Shown in pieces: positions 31,682 through 36,099 of a DNA stretch of 36,099 nt. A program made the translations under genes and the position numbers. The stretch spans positions 1-36,099 of the forward strand of contig JAURLP010000034.1 of NCBI GenBank assembly GCA_030831165.1, read 5' to 3'. Origin of the DNA: Gammaproteobacteria bacterium. GTDB taxonomy: Bacteria > Pseudomonadota > Gammaproteobacteria > Pseudomonadales > Pseudohongiellaceae. The notes beneath the pieces are model-generated. The model ran no database searches and was not told where the DNA came from. It was given only the letters and a program-made list of their open reading frames with translations. Position 1 is the first letter of the stretch. Every line of letters begins with the position of its first letter.

Positions 31682-31701
31682 AGTTCTTATCTAAACTAGC
31701 T

Positions 31702-33075
31702 CTAAAAAAAAGTAAAACCGACCTGGAATAAGGTCTCCACTTCTGAAATTTTACGCTTATCTACCATAAACAAGATGACGTGATCATCAGTTTCGATGAT
31801 GACATTGTCATGAGCAATTAAAACCTTGTTGTCTCTAACAATTGCGCCAATCGTTGTTCCGGGTGGCAAATCAATATTCTCGATAGCCTTGCCAACAACC
31901 TTAGATGTAGATTTGTCTCCGTGGGCGATAACCTCTATAGCTTCTGCAGCACCTCTACGAAGAGAATGAACATTGACGATGTCGCCCCGGCGTATATGCC
32001 TGAGCAAACTACCGATGGTGGCTAACTGGGGTGAGATAGCAATATCGATTTCTCCTCCCTGGACCAGATCGACATAGGCAGGGTTGGCTATTAGAGTCAT
32101 AACACGACTTGCGCCAAGGCGCTTCGCTAGAAGAGATGACATGATATTGGCTTCATCATTATTGGTAAGTGCTAAGAAAACATCTGCAGAATCAATGCCT
32201 TCTTCTAGTAAAGCTTCTCGATGGGAAGCATCCGCATGTAAAACGGTAGTATGGTTTAGGGTCTCAGATAAAACGTCACAGCGATCCAAACTGATTTCCA
32301 GTAATTTTGTGCGATACTGTTTCTCAATAGATGAGGCCAAGCGTTCGCCGATATTGCCTCCGCCAGCAATAATAATTCGCTTATAAGGATTGTCGACTTT
32401 TCTCATTTCGCTCATGACGGAGCGTATATTTTCTTTAGCAGCAATGAAAAATACCTCGTCATCACGCTCAATAATGGTATCGCCCTGAGGAATAATTGGC
32501 CTATTACGTCGGAAAATTGCAGCAACCCTGGTGTCAACATTGGGCATATGTTCCCGCAGAGTTCGTATTTCCTGGTTGACTAAAGGGCCGCCATCTTCAG
32601 CGCGTACGGCGACAAGCTGGACCAGACCATCAGCAAAATCCATAACCTGAAGAGAGCCAGGAAGATCCAATAAACTTTTTATATAGTGAGAGGCTATTTC
32701 TTCCGGACTTATGACAACATCAACAGGAATTGCTTCAGGCCCAAAGAGTTTGGGCGAATTAACATAAGAATTGGCGCGCAGGCGACAGATCTTTTTGGGG
32801 GTGCGGAATAAGCTAAATGCTACTTGGCAAGCAACAAGATTAGTTTCATCACTATCGGTGACAGCTATAAGCATGTCGGCATCTTGAGCACCAGCATTTG
32901 CAAGCACATCCGGAAAAGATGGTTGGCCGACAGTAGTGCCAATATCAAGACGGTCTTTAAGCTCTCTTAAGCGATTGCTGTCAGAATCAACAACGGTGAT
33001 GTCATTGTGTTCTTTTTCAAGGTTTTCAGCCAGGCTAGCGCCTATTTTGTTGGCGCCAAGAATTATAATTTTCAT
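31702..33075 (-). CDS. trkA: Trk potassium uptake regulatory subunit TrkA
   Basis: Cytoplasmic nucleotide-binding subunit that gates TrkH. The 457 residues contain two tandem RCK modules. The first Rossmann domain begins IIILGANKIGASLAENL (3-19) with the acidic VVDSD near 33-37. The second begins IIIAGGGNIGERLA near 239-252. Each is followed by a TrkA-C domain, the last ending in EVETLFQVGFTFF. The first GxGxxG reads GANKIG, with an Ala-Asn variation that is common in gammaproteobacterial TrkA. It lies between rsmB and trkH in the def operon. Confidence 0.96.
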   Translation of the reverse strand: MKIIILGANKIGASLAENLEKEHNDITVVDSDSNRLRELKDRLDIGTTVGQPSFPDVLANAGAQDADMLIAVTDSDETNLVACQVAFSLFRTPKKICRLRANSYVNSPKLFGPEAIPVDVVISPEEIASHYIKSLLDLPGSLQVMDFADGLVQLVAVRAEDGGPLVNQEIRTLREHMPNVDTRVAAIFRRNRPIIPQGDTIIERDDEVFFIAAKENIRSVMSEMRKVDNPYKRIIIAGGGNIGERLASSIEKQYRTKLLEISLDRCDVLSETLNHTTVLHADASHREALLEEGIDSADVFLALTNNDEANIMSSLLAKRLGASRVMTLIANPAYVDLVQGGEIDIAISPQLATIGSLLRHIRRGDIVNVHSLRRGAAEAIEVIAHGDKSTSKVVGKAIENIDLPPGTTIGAIVRDNKVLIAHDNVIIETDDHVILFMVDKRKISEVETLFQVGFTFF

Positions 33076-33124
33076 GATCGATCCACTGCTTTGTTGAAAA
33101 GCCAGTACTTTGGATGGTTATAGT

Positions 33125-34432
33125 CTAACACTTTTGTAATAAAGCATAGTAGAAACCATCATGGGACGTAGACTTTGGTAATAGCTGACGGCCATGCTGA
33201 CAGGCGATCCCCCAATTAGCAGCAATAGGAAGCTCCTTTGCATTGTTTGTGATTGAAAGAAATTTTTGGACCTGATTAGTATTTTCCACTTTAAGCACAG
33301 AACAGGTGCAATAAAGTAAAATGCCCCCTTGCTTCAACAAAGGCCAAACTGCCTTTAGAATATTTTGTTGTAGCGGAACCAATTTATTTATGTCTTCTGG
33401 TTTTCGTAATAATTTTATATCTGGATGCCGACGGATTACACCAGTTCCGGAACAAGGAACATCTAATAAAATGCGATCAAATGATTGTTGTGCTTGCTGC
33501 CAAATACGAGCTTGTTGGACAATATCGTTATTGATAAGAGTAGCCGTAGCCTGAATTCTCATTAGATTTTCTTCGACACGCTTAAGTCGTAGCGCATCAT
33601 TATCAACAGAGAACAAAGATGCGTTTGGAGCCTGTTCCAGAATCGCACAGCTTTTTCCGCCCGGCGCTGCACAGGCATCTAATATTGTTTCATTATTTTT
33701 TGTATCAAGAAGGTTTACAGCTAGCTGAGATGCTTCATCCTGTACGCTGACGAGACCGTCAGAAAAGTTTGGTAGAAAATCGACAAGCACCGGTTCATTT
33801 AATATAAGCGCAGTATCTGTTAATTCACCAGTGCTTGCTGACAAGCCGATCTGCCCAAGCAATGCACGGTAAGCATCGACTGAAGTTTTATTTTTGTTTA
33901 CCCTCAAGGTCATTGGAGCCTGCAAATTATTATTATCCATAATTGACAGATACTCATCTGGCCAGTTGTGCTGCAGCATAGAAATAAGCCAAGCTGGATG
34001 AGAATATTTTAATTCAGGCTTTGCATTAATCATTGTGTGCATTGCATCCATTTCACGCTGCGTAGAGCGTAAAACAGCATTAACCAGTTTTTTTGCCCAA
34101 ACCTTCTTTATTTTCTCGCAGGTTGCTACTGACTCATTTATAACTGCATAGTCTGGCATACGCATATAAAACAATTGATATATTCCAATTAAAATCAGAC
34201 AAAAAATATCCTGGTCCTTTTTTCGTAGAGGTTTGCTAATAAATTGACGGGAAATAAAAACTAATTGCTCATAGTGTCGACATAGCCCATAACAAAGCGC
34301 CCGTAATAAGGCGCTATTGTCATTTTGATCTGCAGAGTTATATTTCTCCAACAAGGTTGATAGAGAGCCTTTTTGAAGCAGCAACTGCTGAAGAATTTTA
34401 ACGGCGGTTAAGCGTGTTGTATTAGTGGTCAA
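33125..34432 (-). CDS. rsmB: 16S rRNA (cytosine-967-C5)-methyltransferase RsmB
   Basis: Methylates C967 of 16S rRNA with S-adenosylmethionine. The 435 residues have an N-terminal NusB-like RNA-binding domain (about 1-140). The methyltransferase domain follows, with the SAM motif DACAAPGGKS, PCSGTG at 326-331 and the catalytic TCS motif with Cys377. Both cysteines of the m5C mechanism are therefore present. The start is a TTG at 34432: an in-frame stop lies two codons upstream and no ATG lies near, so TTG is the only reasonable choice. It sits in the standard fmt-rsmB-trkA order (also called sun), 23 bases after fmt. Confidence 0.95.
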   Translation of the reverse strand: MTTNTTRLTAVKILQQLLLQKGSLSTLLEKYNSADQNDNSALLRALCYGLCRHYEQLVFISRQFISKPLRKKDQDIFCLILIGIYQLFYMRMPDYAVINESVATCEKIKKVWAKKLVNAVLRSTQREMDAMHTMINAKPELKYSHPAWLISMLQHNWPDEYLSIMDNNNLQAPMTLRVNKNKTSVDAYRALLGQIGLSASTGELTDTALILNEPVLVDFLPNFSDGLVSVQDEASQLAVNLLDTKNNETILDACAAPGGKSCAILEQAPNASLFSVDNDALRLKRVEENLMRIQATATLINNDIVQQARIWQQAQQSFDRILLDVPCSGTGVIRRHPDIKLLRKPEDINKLVPLQQNILKAVWPLLKQGGILLYCTCSVLKVENTNQVQKFLSITNNAKELPIAANWGIACQHGRQLLPKSTSHDGFYYALLQKC

Positions 34433-34455
34433 GTTTTAAACCTATGAGATAAATT

Positions 34456-35418
34456 TTAAATAGCGATAGAGCTAAAAAAAGTACCTGGAGTGAAAAAGTC
34501 TTTCCGGCCATTTAAAAAATCCTTGACTTCGATTTCGGCTTTCCCGGGGAGTTGTATTTTTTCTATAAGCAAACTGGAATTTTGACAGGCTACTAAAATG
34601 CCATTTTGACAAACTTGATCAATCGTTCCAGAATTAGAAGATAAAGCCTTATTTTGAGTAGAAGCCATGATTATTCGTAAGCGCTGACCTTTATAAAAAC
34701 AGTAAGCAGGTGAGCGGGGATAGAAGGCATTTATTTGTTGCTGGATTTCTTTTGCATGCCTGTTCCAGATAATTAATGCTTCTTCCTTGTCGAGCTTAGC
34801 AGCATAGGTACTTAGTTCATCATCTTGCGCACAGGGAGATAAAGTTTCAGATTGAATTTGTTGCAAGACATTCAGCAGAGCTTTTTGACCAATACCCGTT
34901 AAGCGGGCAGTTAAGCTTGCGCTGTTATCATCCTTTTTGATAGGGGTTGCTATACTTAATAACATATCTCCAGTATCCAGCCCCGCATCCATTTGCATAA
35001 TGGTGATGCCTGTCTTTTCATCACCAGCAAGTATTGCTCTTTCAATCGGGGCTGCTCCCCGCCAACGGGGCAAGAGAGAAGCGTGCACATTGATACACCC
35101 ATAGCGAGGTATATCTAGAACAGCCTTAGGTAAAATTAAACCATAAGCAACAACAACCAGAACATCTAGGTTTAAAGCTTCGAGTTGCATCTGAGTTTCT
35201 CTATTTTTTAGGCTGTAGGGTTGGAAGACAGGGAGATTTGCCTCTAGAGCTAATGTTTTTACCGGGCTAGGCTTGTCGTGCTTGCCTCGCCCGGAGGGAC
35301 GGTCAGGCTGAGTAAATACTCCAAGAATGTTATATCCCGCCTTAATTAAAACTTCTAAGTGGCTGGCAGCGAAATCAGGAGTGCCAGCAAATGCAATTCT
35401 TAGAGCAGATTTATTCAT
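34456..35418 (-). CDS. fmt: Methionyl-tRNA formyltransferase
   Basis: Formylates initiator Met-tRNA using 10-formyl-tetrahydrofolate, allowing bacterial translation initiation. The 320 residues begin with the Rossmann-like RIAFAGTPDFAASHLE. The catalytic triad is visible as Asn110, His112 and Asp148, with the SLLPRWRG loop at 114-121 between them. The C-terminal OB-like domain (about 210-315) contacts tRNA and includes PGTFF near the end. It follows def after 36 bases; the two enzymes add and remove the formyl group of the same initiator, and the pair is usually cotranscribed. Confidence 0.97.
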   Translation of the reverse strand: MNKSALRIAFAGTPDFAASHLEVLIKAGYNILGVFTQPDRPSGRGKHDKPSPVKTLALEANLPVFQPYSLKNRETQMQLEALNLDVLVVVAYGLILPKAVLDIPRYGCINVHASLLPRWRGAAPIERAILAGDEKTGITIMQMDAGLDTGDMLLSIATPIKKDDNSASLTARLTGIGQKALLNVLQQIQSETLSPCAQDDELSTYAAKLDKEEALIIWNRHAKEIQQQINAFYPRSPAYCFYKGQRLRIIMASTQNKALSSNSGTIDQVCQNGILVACQNSSLLIEKIQLPGKAEIEVKDFLNGRKDFFTPGTFFSSIAI

Positions 35419-35454
35419 GAATATAGGAATTGCTCGTTTGGCTGAGAGAATAGT

Positions 35455-35973
35455 TCAAACAGAAGCTTTTTGTTTATGCTCTTTTTCAAGCTTGGATTTA
35501 ATTCTCTGTCGCTTTAATACGGATAGATAATCGACAAATAACTTGCCATTAAGGTGGTCAATTTCATGTTGAACACAAACGGCCAACAAGCCTTCGGCTT
35601 CAATTTCAAAAGGCTCCCCTGCTTTATTCAGCGCTTTTACCAAAACCTTGCGTGGACGTTCAACAAATTCAAAATAACCCGGAACAGACAGGCAGCCTTC
35701 TTCATGACGATATGGCTCGGGGTCAAGTACGGTAATTTCCGGGTTAATAAAAACAAGCGGATTATGCTCCTCTTCATCATCTGCTAGATCGATTACCAGG
35801 AAGCGCTTTTGTATATTAACTTGAGTCGCCGCCAAGCCTATGCCAGATGCCGCATACATTGTTTCAAACATATCATCGATAGTTTGTCTCAGTTTGTCAT
35901 CGACCTGGTCTACAGGGACCGCCTTTTTTCTCAGCCTTGGGTCGGGAAATTCTAATATTTCTAGCAAACTCAT
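35455..35973 (-). CDS. def: Peptide deformylase
   Basis: Metalloenzyme that removes the formyl group from nascent protein N termini at the ribosome exit. The 172 residues carry all three motifs: GIGLAATQ (44-51), EGCLS (92-96, with metal ligand Cys94) and QHEIDH (135-140, with ligands His136 and His140 and catalytic Glu137). Length and motifs fit the type 1 enzyme of gram-negative bacteria. It heads the run def-fmt-rsmB-trkA-trkH. The 126 bases between its ATG and the window end hold a TATCAT-like -10 on the minus strand without a clear -35, and no other gene that I can support. Confidence 0.97.
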   Translation of the reverse strand: MSLLEILEFPDPRLRKKAVPVDQVDDKLRQTIDDMFETMYAASGIGLAATQVNIQKRFLVIDLADDEEEHNPLVFINPEITVLDPEPYRHEEGCLSVPGYFEFVERPRKVLVKALNKAGEPFEIEAEGLLAVCVQHEIDHLNGKLFVDYLSVLKRQRIKSKLEKEHKQKASV

Positions 35974-36099
35974 ATTTTTAAAAAGTCACCGATATTTTTG
36001 GGATGCAATGATACGTTATTTCGAGCCAATTTATTAAGTATTCAAGCATAAAGACGGTTAATCGGGTCAAAAATTACATAAAGGGACTGGCTAAGAGAG

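Noticed and set aside
31347-31694. 115-codon open frame on the plus strand opposite trkH
   Set aside because: It is fully antisense to trkH, whose pore motifs are intact; no independent evidence for a gene.

Overview
The window is a bacterial chromosome segment that spans the replication origin. It reads as a moderately AT-rich gammaproteobacterium. The order glmS-glmU-atp operon-parB-parA-rsmG-mnmG-mnmE-yidC-yidD-rnpA-rpmH / dnaA-dnaN-recF-gyrB-plsC-gmhB-glyS-glyQ-htrB-like-trkH-trkA-rsmB-fmt-def closely follows the Pseudomonas-type origin region. I therefore infer a member of the Pseudomonadales/Cellvibrionales/Oceanospirillales group. I cannot name the genus from sequence alone. Nearly every base belongs to a housekeeping gene. 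I see no insertion sequence, prophage, CRISPR array, tRNA or rRNA.

Left part (1-13544), all on the minus strand: the N-terminal piece of glmS, which runs off the window, and glmU (UDP-GlcNAc synthesis). Then come the complete nine-gene F1Fo ATP synthase operon, atpIBEFHAGDC, and the cluster mnmG-rsmG-parA-parB (tRNA wobble modification, 16S rRNA methylation, chromosome partition). A consensus-quality promoter for the atp operon lies directly behind the parB stop codon.

Centre-left (13545-17948), also minus: a 446-base AT-rich interval without a convincing gene, then mnmE, yidC, yidD, rnpA and rpmH. These five form one tightly packed transcript with a recognisable rpmH promoter.

Centre (17949-18395): the intergenic region between the divergent rpmH and dnaA genes is the likely oriC. 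It has two perfect DnaA boxes, one near-perfect box, a triple AAAAATAT repeat and a 25-bp palindrome. To its right dnaA, dnaN, recF and gyrB run on the plus strand. The recF coding sequence contains two parS partition sites, the probable targets of the ParB encoded 11 kb away.

Right part (24878-36099): the minus-strand operon glyQ-glyS-gmhB-plsC, a plus-strand LpxL/HtrB-type acyltransferase, and the minus-strand operon def-fmt-rsmB-trkA-trkH. These cover glycyl-tRNA synthesis, heptose and phospholipid precursors, lipid A-type acylation, initiator-tRNA formylation with nascent-chain deformylation, rRNA methylation and potassium uptake.

Several start codons were moved from the longest open frame to the position supported by family length and ribosome-binding site (parB, mnmG, rnpA, rpmH, gyrB, glyQ, htrB-like). 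I found no novel defence, metabolic or mobile system. The most informative signals are non-coding: origin architecture, parS sites inside recF, and an unusual palindrome beside the DnaA boxes.
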